Assembly (NCBI RefSeq): GCF_000785435.2
Contig: NZ_JTDB02000003.1
Span: 434,001-498,000 of the forward strand
Direction: 5' to 3'
DNA: 64,000 nucleotides
Source of the DNA: Paraburkholderia sacchari
Lineage (GTDB): Bacteria > Pseudomonadota > Gammaproteobacteria > Burkholderiales > Burkholderiaceae
Part shown: positions 37,006 through 44,979 of the stretch, piece by piece
Layout: each line of letters starts with the position of its first letter
Numbering within the stretch: the first letter of the stretch is position 1
The notes under the pieces: model-generated
Told to the model about the DNA's origin: nothing
Database searches by the model: none
What the model saw: only the letters and a program-made list of their open reading frames with translations
Program-made: the position numbers and the translations under genes

Positions 37006-38301
37006 ATGAGCGAAAACAAATCCGACCACTCCGAGGTTCCCGACGGCGCTGACCGTCCTGCCAATGCCAACGCGCCCGCCGCTCCAGGCTCCTCCGGCGC
37101 TTCCGTTCCTTCTGGTGCAACACCGTCTGGCGAGGCCGCGCAGCGCGCGTCGACCGACTCGCCCGCGAGCGCATCGGCGGTAACGCCCGAAGCAGCCGGC
37201 GCGCCGCGCATTCCGATCGAGGTGGTGGGCGAAGCGGGTAAAGAGGCGCCCGCGCCCACTGCGACCGCCGCTAAGGACCCCGCGCCGCGGGCCACCGGCC
37301 AGCCCGCGCCACAGCAGGCCGCGGCCAGCCCGCGGCCGGGCGCCGCGCCAGCGGGATTCGGCCAGGCGCCCGACTTCAGCGCGCAGAACCCGCCGCCGCC
37401 GGGCTCCATTCCGACCGATCCGCCACGCTATTTGCGGCCGAGCGATTCGGCGTGGTCGGTGTTCGGCCGCATCGTCGCCGCGCGCGCACGGCAACTGTTC
37501 GACCGCGCCGGTCAGCGCATCACCCAGCGGACGTTGCGCATCGGCGTGTCGGCCCGCATCTTTCACCCTGAGCCTGGCGCTCTGGGCCTGCGCGGCAAGA
37601 CGCTGCAATATCTCGAAGAGTCGATCGCGCATTGGGTCATGTCGCGCGACGTGATCGTCTTCATGATTCCGACAGTCGGTCATCAGGGCATGCTGCACCC
37701 GAGCAACATCCGACTGCGAGACTATGCGAAGCATCTCGACGGCCTGTTGCTGCAAGGCGGCGCCGACGTCTCGCCGCAAACCTATGCGGAGACCGCGCCG
37801 CGTCCCGAATGGCCCGGCGACCGCGTGCGGGACATGTACGAACTGGAGCTGCTGCACGAATTCATCGAGTCGGGCAAGCCGGTGCTGGGCGTATGCCGCG
37901 GTTGTCAGCTTATCAACGTCGCGTTTGGCGGCTCGCTCTATCAGGATATCGCCATGGACGTTCCCACGGCGGGCGTGCACGTGAGCGAGCATTACGATCA
38001 GCACCGTCACGCGATCACCTTTCCCGAGGGCTCGTCGCTGGCCAGCATGTTCCCGGGCAGGCGCGAGGCCATCGTCAACTCGATCCACCATCAGGCGGTC
38101 AAGAGCCTCGGCCGCGATCTGACGGTCGAGGCCGTTTCATCGGGAGACGGCCTGATCGAAGCGGTGCGCTACCGGCGCTCGCCGTTCGTCGTCGGCGTGC
38201 AATGGCACCCGGAGTTTCACCGCGCGGGTGGCCCGGAACTGCTCGATTGCACCCCGCTGCTCGACACGTTTCTTCGGGCCGCGCGCGAGACGCGCTTCTG
38301 A
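37006..38301 (+). CDS. peptidase C26 / class I GATase-like hydrolase
   Basis: 431 aa. The C-terminal 260 residues are a gamma-glutamyl-GABA hydrolase (PuuD)-like domain: nucleophile Cys in LGVCRGCQLINVAFGGSLYQD, and catalytic His/Glu in QWHPEFH. The N-terminal 150 residues are Ala/Pro-rich, uncharged and probably disordered, which PuuD lacks. It may act on gamma-glutamyl amides; substrate unknown. No polyamine genes are nearby. The window downstream ends with a clear terminator. Confidence 0.87.
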   Translation: MSENKSDHSEVPDGADRPANANAPAAPGSSGASVPSGATPSGEAAQRASTDSPASASAVTPEAAGAPRIPIEVVGEAGKEAPAPTATAAKDPAPRATGQPAPQQAAASPRPGAAPAGFGQAPDFSAQNPPPPGSIPTDPPRYLRPSDSAWSVFGRIVAARARQLFDRAGQRITQRTLRIGVSARIFHPEPGALGLRGKTLQYLEESIAHWVMSRDVIVFMIPTVGHQGMLHPSNIRLRDYAKHLDGLLLQGGADVSPQTYAETAPRPEWPGDRVRDMYELELLHEFIESGKPVLGVCRGCQLINVAFGGSLYQDIAMDVPTAGVHVSEHYDQHRHAITFPEGSSLASMFPGRREAIVNSIHHQAVKSLGRDLTVEAVSSGDGLIEAVRYRRSPFVVGVQWHPEFHRAGGPELLDCTPLLDTFLRAARETRF

Positions 38302-38327
38302 CAGAAAGGGGTGGCGGAACGAGGAAG

Positions 38328-38360
38328 AGAAGGGAGGCGAGAGCCTCCCTTCTGATTTTT
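38328..38360 (+). terminator. terminator after the C26 hydrolase
   Basis: An 11-bp stem (38328-38338 with 38343-38353), loop GAGA, then GATTTTT. Confidence 0.9.
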
Positions 38361-38521
38361 ACCGGCACCGCATATGCGCGTCCAATATTCCGATGGAAAA
38401 GTAGGTGATTTCGGACAAGTAATTGGTCGTTCCGTCGGTTATCCGAAATTAATCGACGTTTATGAGATTTTCTGGCGGCGATAATAAGCGGTTACTCGGA
38501 ATCCTGAACGGACAGGCAGTC

Positions 38522-39262
38522 ATGAAGCAATCAACCCCGCTGCGTCGCGCCTTGCTGGGCGCCGCGGTTTTTACGCTCTTGCAGCACGGCGCAGCCGCGT
38601 GGGCCGGCGCACCCGCCAGCGAAGTCGCTCCGGTAGCGGGCAACCGGCCGTCGCTCGGTAGCTTGACGCCGCAGCCGGCGAACACGCCGCCGCTCGCGGG
38701 CATCGTAGACGATCAGGCGACCGCGGGGGCCACGCAGGGCGATGTCGGCACGCTCATGCAGCTCATCCACGATTCGCAGCTCGTCGAGTTGCGCACGACG
38801 TACAACGCCAGTTATGGCGCGAGTCTGTTCTTCTATCCGCCTGAAATGACCTACTACGTCGTGTTATTCCAGGACAAGCATTTCTGGCGGGTGATTCGCT
38901 CGCAGGAAGATGCGCGCGCGGAAGCCGTCTACGCGAATTTCGTGCAGCAGACCCAGCGTCTCGCCGAGGTCGAGATCCGCCGGACCCAGATCGAGGCGCA
39001 GAAGGCGTTCATCGATCGCGTAATCGCGCTCAACGAAGACCGCGCACGCCGGCTGCAGGCGGACCTCGACGTCGCGCGCACGCAACAGGCTCGCGTCGAC
39101 GACTACCAGCGCCAGATGCAGGGCAATATGCGGGCGCTCAATGCCGAGAAGATCCAGGCGCAGACCCAGTTGCGCGATCTCCAGAATCAGGTGGACCAAT
39201 TGCAGCGCGCGACGGAGGCGGGCTTGCCCGGCTCCCGGCGCCAGGATTCGGTCAGGAACTAG
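38522..39262 (+). CDS. DUF2968 exported protein
   Basis: 246 aa. A signal peptide (residues 1 to about 28, ending AWA) is followed by a Pro-rich linker and a domain beginning GTLMQLIHDSQLVELRTTYNASYG, characteristic of DUF2968. From about residue 140 onward it is a long charged coiled coil (RRTQIEAQKAFIDRVIALNE, RRLQADLDVARTQQ). Function unknown, periplasmic. An in-frame ATG at 38462 would add 20 residues before the signal peptide; I prefer 38522. Confidence 0.85.
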   Translation: MKQSTPLRRALLGAAVFTLLQHGAAAWAGAPASEVAPVAGNRPSLGSLTPQPANTPPLAGIVDDQATAGATQGDVGTLMQLIHDSQLVELRTTYNASYGASLFFYPPEMTYYVVLFQDKHFWRVIRSQEDARAEAVYANFVQQTQRLAEVEIRRTQIEAQKAFIDRVIALNEDRARRLQADLDVARTQQARVDDYQRQMQGNMRALNAEKIQAQTQLRDLQNQVDQLQRATEAGLPGSRRQDSVRN

Positions 39263-39323
39263 CCGGGATCGGGTCGTGCCGTTGCAGTGCGGCGGTACGG
39301 CCTGCCAGGACTGGCAGGGAAGT

Positions 39324-39351
39324 GGAACATGCAGGAACATGCGGAACATGC
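39324..39351. repeat. GGAACATGC triplicate
   Basis: Three direct units starting at 39324, 39334 and 39343 between the DUF2968 stop and the terminator. No function evident. Confidence 0.7.
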
Positions 39352-39360
39352 GGCAACACA

Positions 39361-39393
39361 GCAAAACGCCCGGCTCGAAACCGGGCTTTTTGC
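39361..39393. terminator. bidirectional terminator
   Basis: GC core GCCCGG/CCGGGC (39368-39373 with 39381-39386), flanked by AGCAAAA on the left and TTTTTGCT on the right, so it works for both convergent genes. Confidence 0.85.
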
Positions 39394-39430
39394 TGTGTTG
39401 CTGTGTCTGCTTCGGGACTGACTTCGAAGT

Positions 39431-40630
39431 CTACTTCGCGAAGTGGTCGGGCACCTCGGTCACGCGGCGTTGCGAAACGTGGTTCACCCAATCCGTGTTG
39501 TCGACGTTCACGGTTGCGCTGCTTGTCGGACGCGATGCCGTGCGCGTGCCTGCGTAAGTCGAGAGAGACGAGTAGTCGCTGCCTGACATGCCGCCTGGCG
39601 GAATCGGCGAGTAGTCGGAGGCCTCCGAATATGCGCCCTGGGTGCGCTGGGTGGTCACGAGCGGCGCATTGCGATGCGGCGTGAAGTCGTGTGCCGGATG
39701 GCGACGGCTTTCAGCCTGTGCGGAGCGCGTTCCGGTTTCGACGGCCCGGCGGCTCTTTGTGGCGTTGGCTGTCGCACCGTTCGTGCGCGTGGTCCTGGAG
39801 GTCAGTGCGCCGCGCAGCGGTGCGTTTGGGTTCGTGCGCGCCGCGAAATCCGGCCGCTCGGCCTTTGCAGTACCAGCGGCCGTGGAAGTTGCAGGGCCAT
39901 GGGCAACTGCCGGCGCAGGCGCAGTACCGGGCGTGACGATGATGGGCGCCGATGCCGCGCTTTGACGCCGCGTGGCGTTGGCCGCTGCCGTTTGCATGGC
40001 CGTGCTTCCTGCAGCCGTGGCGGGTGCGCTCGCCGGTGCGTCCTGATTGGCACGAGGGGCAGCGGACGTGGCGAGGTCGTGTCGCGCACGTATGTCAGAA
40101 AGGCGTGCCGATGTGCTTTCGGCGTTGTTCGCAGCGGGGTTTGCTGGCGTGTGCGCAACCGCTTTGTCCTTGCCGTCGCGCAATTGCGTATGGCTTGCCA
40201 CGATCCAGGCGAGCAGCACTGCGCCGCCAATGGCAACCGCGCTGGCTGCCAGCTTGTGTGAGGGCGGCGCAATGCGCTCGACGCGCCGGGCAGGCCGTGC
40301 GCCGGCCGCAGTGCGCTGCAAGGTCTCGGCGGCGGCTCGCTGGGCTTGCGCGGCGTTGAGCGGGCTGCCCACGGGCGCCGCAGCGGGCCGCGGCGGTTCA
40401 GGCGTGAAGCGGCGCTGCAGGTCCCAGCGACAGACTTTGCGAAACGCTTCCGCGCTCAGGCACACCGTGCGCAGGATGGCCGCATAAAGCGCCTGAAGTT
40501 CGGTGCGCAGGCTGAAGTGTGGGGGCATGAGCGCCCATTCGCGACCAAACGGCGGCGGGACGCGGTTGAGTGGGCGCATGCGCGGCATCGCGAGTGCGCC
40601 TTCCACCTGAACTAACGGATAAGTTGACAT
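39431..40630 (-). CDS. low-complexity single-span membrane protein
   Basis: 399 aa, not recognised. The first 80 residues are ordered (FSLRTELQALYAAILRTVCLSAEAF), followed by a single membrane helix near residues 150-170 (ASAVAIGGAVLLAWIVAS) with a positive N-side, then about 230 residues of Ala/Thr/Ser-rich disorder. No enzyme motif. Codon use supports a real gene; the ribosome binding site GAGAAA before ATG 40630 is weak. The C-terminal part is probably periplasmic. Confidence 0.7.
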   Translation of the reverse strand: MSTYPLVQVEGALAMPRMRPLNRVPPPFGREWALMPPHFSLRTELQALYAAILRTVCLSAEAFRKVCRWDLQRRFTPEPPRPAAAPVGSPLNAAQAQRAAAETLQRTAAGARPARRVERIAPPSHKLAASAVAIGGAVLLAWIVASHTQLRDGKDKAVAHTPANPAANNAESTSARLSDIRARHDLATSAAPRANQDAPASAPATAAGSTAMQTAAANATRRQSAASAPIIVTPGTAPAPAVAHGPATSTAAGTAKAERPDFAARTNPNAPLRGALTSRTTRTNGATANATKSRRAVETGTRSAQAESRRHPAHDFTPHRNAPLVTTQRTQGAYSEASDYSPIPPGGMSGSDYSSLSTYAGTRTASRPTSSATVNVDNTDWVNHVSQRRVTEVPDHFAK

Positions 40631-40855
40631 GGATTTCTCGCTGCCTTGGCGGGATGGGCACCAGAACACGGTGGAACCCGAAAGACGCGCGGTTTACCAG
40701 CGCTGTCGTGCTTTGTACGTCTGTACGGGTCAATCGTTTGGATTTGAATGATGCAAGCGAGGCCTTGGGCAATCTATCGGAAACGTCTGAAAACTGGACG
40801 AAAACTGTCGTCGATACGTGTTCCCGACCGTGCCAATCCGCTGTCTTATTTTTTG

Positions 40856-41398
40856 TTATGCGGCGTCGAGCCGATATACGTAACGCAGCGCGGTAATGTC
40901 GATGCCGCCCATTTGGTCGGGCTCGGACCCTGAGTATTGCCAGCCTTGCCGCTCATAGAATTCGATGGCGGGCGCATTACCTTCGAGCACGTAGAGATAG
41001 AGCCGCGATTCGCCTTGAGCGCGCGCCCAGGCCTGGGCGGCCTGCATGAGCCGCTTGCCCACGCCGATACCCTGATGCCCCGGCAGGGTGTGCAGATTGT
41101 CCAGCAACGCGCCCCAGGGCGAGCCGGGCTGGCGCTCGGCGCAGACGAACCCGACCGGCGTGCGCTTTTCCGTCGACTCTCCCAACTCGGCGATCAGCAC
41201 GAGGCGGCGGTCCTCTCCGGGCGCCTCCATGCGCGCTCGCCAGTATTCGGCGCGTTCGGTATCGACTTCCTGCTCGAGGAATGCGGCGGGCAGCAGATCG
41301 CGATAGGTGGCCTGCCAGCTCGCGGCATGCATGGCGGCAAGCAGCGGGGCGTCGGCAGTCGTGGCCGGGCGGAGTGTAAGGACAGGGGCGGTGGCCAT
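40856..41398 (-). CDS. GNAT acetyltransferase
   Basis: 180 aa GCN5-related N-acetyltransferase. It has the N-terminal RPATTADAPLLAAMH, the motif A acetyl-CoA loop HTLPGHQGIGVGKRLMQ, and LYVLEGNAPAIEFYERQGW of motif B. Substrate unknown. It is 29 nt downstream of the TPR gene and likely cotranscribed with it. Confidence 0.92.
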   Translation of the reverse strand: MATAPVLTLRPATTADAPLLAAMHAASWQATYRDLLPAAFLEQEVDTERAEYWRARMEAPGEDRRLVLIAELGESTEKRTPVGFVCAERQPGSPWGALLDNLHTLPGHQGIGVGKRLMQAAQAWARAQGESRLYLYVLEGNAPAIEFYERQGWQYSGSEPDQMGGIDITALRYVYRLDAA

Positions 41399-41427
41399 GC
41401 GGGGTCTCGGGTAACCGCTGTTGGGCG

Positions 41428-43386
41428 TCAGGCTTCGCGCAGCCCAGCGGCGACGCGTGCGACCACCTCGTCCCATGCGCCGGGCCGCGGCTGACGCACG
41501 AGGCGCGCGCGCGGATACCAGGGGCTCGCGTCGGTGCCGGTGAACCAGCGCCAGTCGGCGGCGAACGGCAGCATCAGCCAGAGCTTCGCCCCCAGCGCGC
41601 CCGCCAGGTGGGCGATGGACGTGTCGATGGAGACCACGGCGTCGAGGCGCTCGATGACGGCCGCGGTGTCCGCGAAATTCTCCAGCCTGCCATCCAGCCG
41701 GTGAATGGTGCGCGCACGCGGATGCGCATCGAGCGCCGCGTGCTCCGCCTCGCTCAGGTTCGGCTGGAGCACGATCCAGTCGATGCCTTCGAGCGCGAAC
41801 AGCGGCTCGAGCGCGGCGAGCGGCAGCGAGCGGTTTTCGTGCTTCATGATGCGGCCCGACCAGGCGAGGCCGATTTTGCGCTTCGCTTGCCCGCCGAGCG
41901 AGCCGCGCCATTTGCGCCGATAGGCCGGTGGGGCCGCGAGGTAGGGCATGGGCGCGGGCACCGTTTCGTATGTCGTGCCGAGCGCAAGCGGCAGCGAGAG
42001 CAGGGGGCAGTGCAGGTCGACTGGCGGGCGGGGCGCGCCTTGTTCGATCAGCGTAATGCGTGCGACGTGGGCAGCCGGCGCGATGAGCGGCACGAGCGGC
42101 GCCTGGACTTCGAGCACGATGCGCGCGCCGCTGTGCGCGAGCGCCACCACATTGGGCACGAAACGCACGAACTGGAGCGTGTCGCCGAAGCCTTGCTCGG
42201 CATGGATAAGCAGCGTGCGGCCGGCAAGCGGCTCGCCGCGCCAGCGCGGCACGGCGGCGAGCGCGGCTGCGGCAGCGGCGGCGTCGCGATTCGCGGGCGG
42301 CGCGGCGGCCATCATGATGTCGCCGGCGTGGGCGCCGTTCGCGACACCCGCGACACCACCGGCGCTGTCGCGCGCGGCCGGGTCGAGCCGCCACTCGTAG
42401 GCGGCAAGGCCGCGCTGAAAATCGCCGAGCGTCAGCAATATAAGGGCGCGGTTCAGATGCGCGGCCGCGAGATCGGGCCGCACGCGCAGTGCCTCGTCGA
42501 ATGCGCGCAGTGCGGCGGCGTGGCGCCCGAGCGCGTGCTGCGCCGAGCCGAGCGCGAGCCACGCGAGCGCGAACTTCGGATCGAGGCCGATCGCGCGCTC
42601 GTACGGGCCGAGCGCCTCTTCGTGCTGCCCGAGCGCCGCCAGCGCATTGCCGAGCCCGAACAGCGCCGGTGGGAATTGCGGTTGCAGCGCGAGTGCGGTT
42701 TCGTAGCCCGCGACGGCTTGCGCGTGATAGCCGGTGGCGTCGAGCGTGTTGGCGAGGTTGAAATGCGCGGCGACGAAACGCGGCTGGAAGCGCAGCGCCT
42801 TCTGGAACTGTTCGACGGCGCCCGCGCAATCGCCGAGCGCGTTGAGCGCCATGCCGAGATTATTGTGCGCGCCGGCGTGGCCCGGACGGATCTTGAGCGC
42901 GCGCCGGAACGCTTCGGCGGCTTCGGCATGGCGGCCGAGCGCGTGCAGGGCGTTGCCGAGGTTGTTGTGCGATGAGGCGTCGCCGGGCTGCAGGCGCACC
43001 GCGTGGCCGAACGCGTACATCGCGTCCTCGTGGCGGCCGACCGCCGCGTAGGCGTTGCCGAGGTTGTAGTGCGCGAGCGCGAACGCAGGCGCGAGCGTGA
43101 GCGCATTGCGAAAGCGCTCGATCGCGCCCTCGAGTTCGCCAAGCGCCTTCAGCGCGTTGCCGAGATTCAGCTGGAGCGCTGCATCGTCGGGCCGCAGTGT
43201 GACCGCGCGGAGCACGAGGTCCGCGGCTTCGGCGTGCTGGCCCTGCTGATGCCGCAGCACGCCGAGCATGTGCAGCGCATCGACGTGCACGGGATCGGCG
43301 GCGAGCGTCGCGCGGTAGCCGCGCTCGGCGTCGTCCAGCCGGCCGTCGCGATGAGCGGCGTACGCGCGGACAAAAACCTGTTCCAT
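41428..43386 (-). CDS. TPR protein with glycosyltransferase-like C-terminus
   Basis: 652 aa. Residues about 5-380 are at least ten tetratricopeptide repeats (units like HYNLGNAYAAVGRHEDAMYA). The C-terminal half resembles the GT9/heptosyltransferase-like fold common in such bacterial proteins (IGLAWSGRIMKHENRSLPL, VVSIDTSIAHLAGALG). It probably modifies a protein or surface glycan; donor and target unknown. The start at 43386 (MEQVFVRAYAAHRDG) is where repeats begin. Confidence 0.87.
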   Translation of the reverse strand: MEQVFVRAYAAHRDGRLDDAERGYRATLAADPVHVDALHMLGVLRHQQGQHAEAADLVLRAVTLRPDDAALQLNLGNALKALGELEGAIERFRNALTLAPAFALAHYNLGNAYAAVGRHEDAMYAFGHAVRLQPGDASSHNNLGNALHALGRHAEAAEAFRRALKIRPGHAGAHNNLGMALNALGDCAGAVEQFQKALRFQPRFVAAHFNLANTLDATGYHAQAVAGYETALALQPQFPPALFGLGNALAALGQHEEALGPYERAIGLDPKFALAWLALGSAQHALGRHAAALRAFDEALRVRPDLAAAHLNRALILLTLGDFQRGLAAYEWRLDPAARDSAGGVAGVANGAHAGDIMMAAAPPANRDAAAAAAALAAVPRWRGEPLAGRTLLIHAEQGFGDTLQFVRFVPNVVALAHSGARIVLEVQAPLVPLIAPAAHVARITLIEQGAPRPPVDLHCPLLSLPLALGTTYETVPAPMPYLAAPPAYRRKWRGSLGGQAKRKIGLAWSGRIMKHENRSLPLAALEPLFALEGIDWIVLQPNLSEAEHAALDAHPRARTIHRLDGRLENFADTAAVIERLDAVVSIDTSIAHLAGALGAKLWLMLPFAADWRWFTGTDASPWYPRARLVRQPRPGAWDEVVARVAAGLREA

Positions 43387-43483
43387 GACTGAAAGGCAAA
43401 TACGGGGGGATGGCGAAGGCGGCATTTTCCCACACTCGGGTGGGTGCTCCCCGAACCTCGCGTGCGCGGCCTTCCAACGCCGC

Positions 43484-43533
43484 TTGACCTGTTGCCGTAC
43501 CGCAACTAACATTTGAACAACTGTTCATATGTT
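43484..43533 (+). promoter_or_regulatory. arsR-czcD promoter with 12-2-12 SmtB/ArsR operator
   Basis: -35 TTGACC (43484-43489), a 17-bp spacer and -10 TAACAT (43507-43512). Overlapping it is an inverted repeat of two 12-bp halves, 43508-43519 and 43522-43533, separated by AC, with one mismatch (core TGAACA/TGTTCA). This is the classic 12-2-12 site of SmtB/CzrA-type metal repressors. Confidence 0.82.
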
Positions 43534-43545
43534 TGGATCGTCGCC

Positions 43546-43866
43546 ATGTTGCCGTATCCTGAGGACGAGCGCGTCGCCCCGCTCGCCGACCTGTTTCGCC
43601 TGCTCGGCGATCCCACGCGCCTGCGCATCGTGCTGGCCTGCGTGCAGAGCCGTCGCGCGGTGGGCGCGATTGCCGATGCGCTGGGTTTGTCGTCGTCGCT
43701 CGTGAGCCACCATCTGCGCCTGTTGCGCGCCGCGCGCGTCGTGCGAGCCGAGCGCGAAGGCAAGCAAGTGTTTTACGCCGCCGCGGACGCGCATATCAGC
43801 GCGATGCTCGCGGGAATGCTGGAACACGTGGCCGAGCCGGTTTCCACCTGGCAGGAGCTCACGTGA
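43546..43866 (+). CDS. ArsR/SmtB-family metal-responsive repressor
   Basis: 106 aa winged-helix repressor (LFRLLGDPTRLRIVLACVQ, then the recognition helix ALGLSSSLVSHHLRLLRAA, and wing VRAEREGKQVFYAAAD). The C-terminal helix has DAHISAMLAGMLEHV, whose His/Asp residues could form the alpha5 zinc site. The upstream TTG in frame precedes the predicted transcript start, so ATG 43546 is the start. It is translationally coupled to the efflux gene by a GTGA overlap; autoregulation is likely. Confidence 0.92.
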   Translation: MLPYPEDERVAPLADLFRLLGDPTRLRIVLACVQSRRAVGAIADALGLSSSLVSHHLRLLRAARVVRAEREGKQVFYAAADAHISAMLAGMLEHVAEPVSTWQELT

Positions 43867-44876
43867 CGCGTGCGGATTCCGGGCGCGCAGGCGAGGGCGC
43901 CGCGCCACTTCATGCGCATGGCGGTCATGACCACGACCACGACCACGACCACGGCGCGCATGGCCACCACCATACTCACCATCACGCGCCGGCCACGGGC
44001 CATGGCCGCGCGTTCGCGCTGGCCGTCGCGCTGAACATCGTGATCGTGGTGGCGCAGACGGTTTATGGCGTGATCGCGCATTCCACCGCGCTGCTCGCCG
44101 ACGCCGGCCACAACTTCTCCGACGTTCTCGGCCTGCTGCTCGCCTGGGGTGCCGCGTGGCTCGCTACGCGGCGGCCTTCGGCTCGCTATACGTTCGGCTT
44201 CGGCAGTTCGTCCATCCTGGCTTCGCTCGCGAACGCGGCGCTGCTGCTCGTCGCCTGCGGCGCGATTCTCGCCGAAGCGATCGGGCGCCTGGTTCATCCC
44301 GCGCCCGTGGCCGGCCTCGACGTTTTCATCGTCGCCACGCTCGGCCTCGTGGTCAACGGCTTCTCGGCGTGGCTCTTCATGCGCGGCCAGAAGGACGATC
44401 TCAACATTCGCGGCGCCTTCCTGCACATGGCCGCCGACGCGGGCGTCTCAGCGGCGGTCGCCGTGAGCGGTCTCGTGATCCTGGCGACGGGCTGGAGCTG
44501 GGTCGATCCGGCGATGAGCATCGTCGTCGTGCTCGTGATCGTGCGCGGCACGTGGGGGCTGTTGCGCGAGTCGGTGAGGCTTGCGCTCGCGGCGGTGCCC
44601 GAAGGCGTCGATATCGAGCGCATCCGCGGCTTTCTCGAACAGCAGCAGGGCGTGACCGATGTGCACGATCTGCACGTCTGGGCGCTCTCCACCACGGGCA
44701 ACGCGCTTTCCGCGCATCTCGTGATGCCGGCCGGCCATCCCGGCGATGCGGTGCTCGACGCCATCGTGAGCACGCTCGGCGCACGCTTTCGCATCAGGCA
44801 TGTGACGTTGCAGGTGGATCTGGGCACCAGCGCGCATCGCTGCTCGCTCGACGGTGCGCCGCATCTTCATCCCTGA
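43863..44876 (+). CDS. CDF-family metal efflux protein (CzcD/ZitB-like)
   Basis: 337 aa with six membrane helices. The metal site HSTALLADAGHNFSDVLG (HxxxD type) and the partner site in FLHMAADAGVSAAVA (HxxxD) are intact, consistent with zinc/cobalt transport. The N-terminus is His-rich (HGGHDHDHDHDHGAHGHHH), the usual metal loop. The C-terminal cytoplasmic domain has HDLHVWALSTTGNALSAH. GTG start at 43863 overlaps the arsR stop. Confidence 0.94.
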   Translation: MTRADSGRAGEGAAPLHAHGGHDHDHDHDHGAHGHHHTHHHAPATGHGRAFALAVALNIVIVVAQTVYGVIAHSTALLADAGHNFSDVLGLLLAWGAAWLATRRPSARYTFGFGSSSILASLANAALLLVACGAILAEAIGRLVHPAPVAGLDVFIVATLGLVVNGFSAWLFMRGQKDDLNIRGAFLHMAADAGVSAAVAVSGLVILATGWSWVDPAMSIVVVLVIVRGTWGLLRESVRLALAAVPEGVDIERIRGFLEQQQGVTDVHDLHVWALSTTGNALSAHLVMPAGHPGDAVLDAIVSTLGARFRIRHVTLQVDLGTSAHRCSLDGAPHLHP

Positions 44877-44979
44877 GCGCACTGGCGTGAACAGGCATTG
44901 CCCATAGCCGCATCGGGGCGCTCAACGGGGCCAGGAGCGGGCGTACACTACGTCTCATGTCGATCGCATGGAGGTCTGC

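Noticed and set aside
39324..39351. GGAACATGC triplicate as a CRISPR or iteron array
   Set aside because: Only three short units with no spacers and no replication gene nearby; no CRISPR array was seen anywhere in the window.
43513..43515. TTG at 43513 as ArsR start
   Set aside because: It lies inside the operator and before the predicted transcript start.
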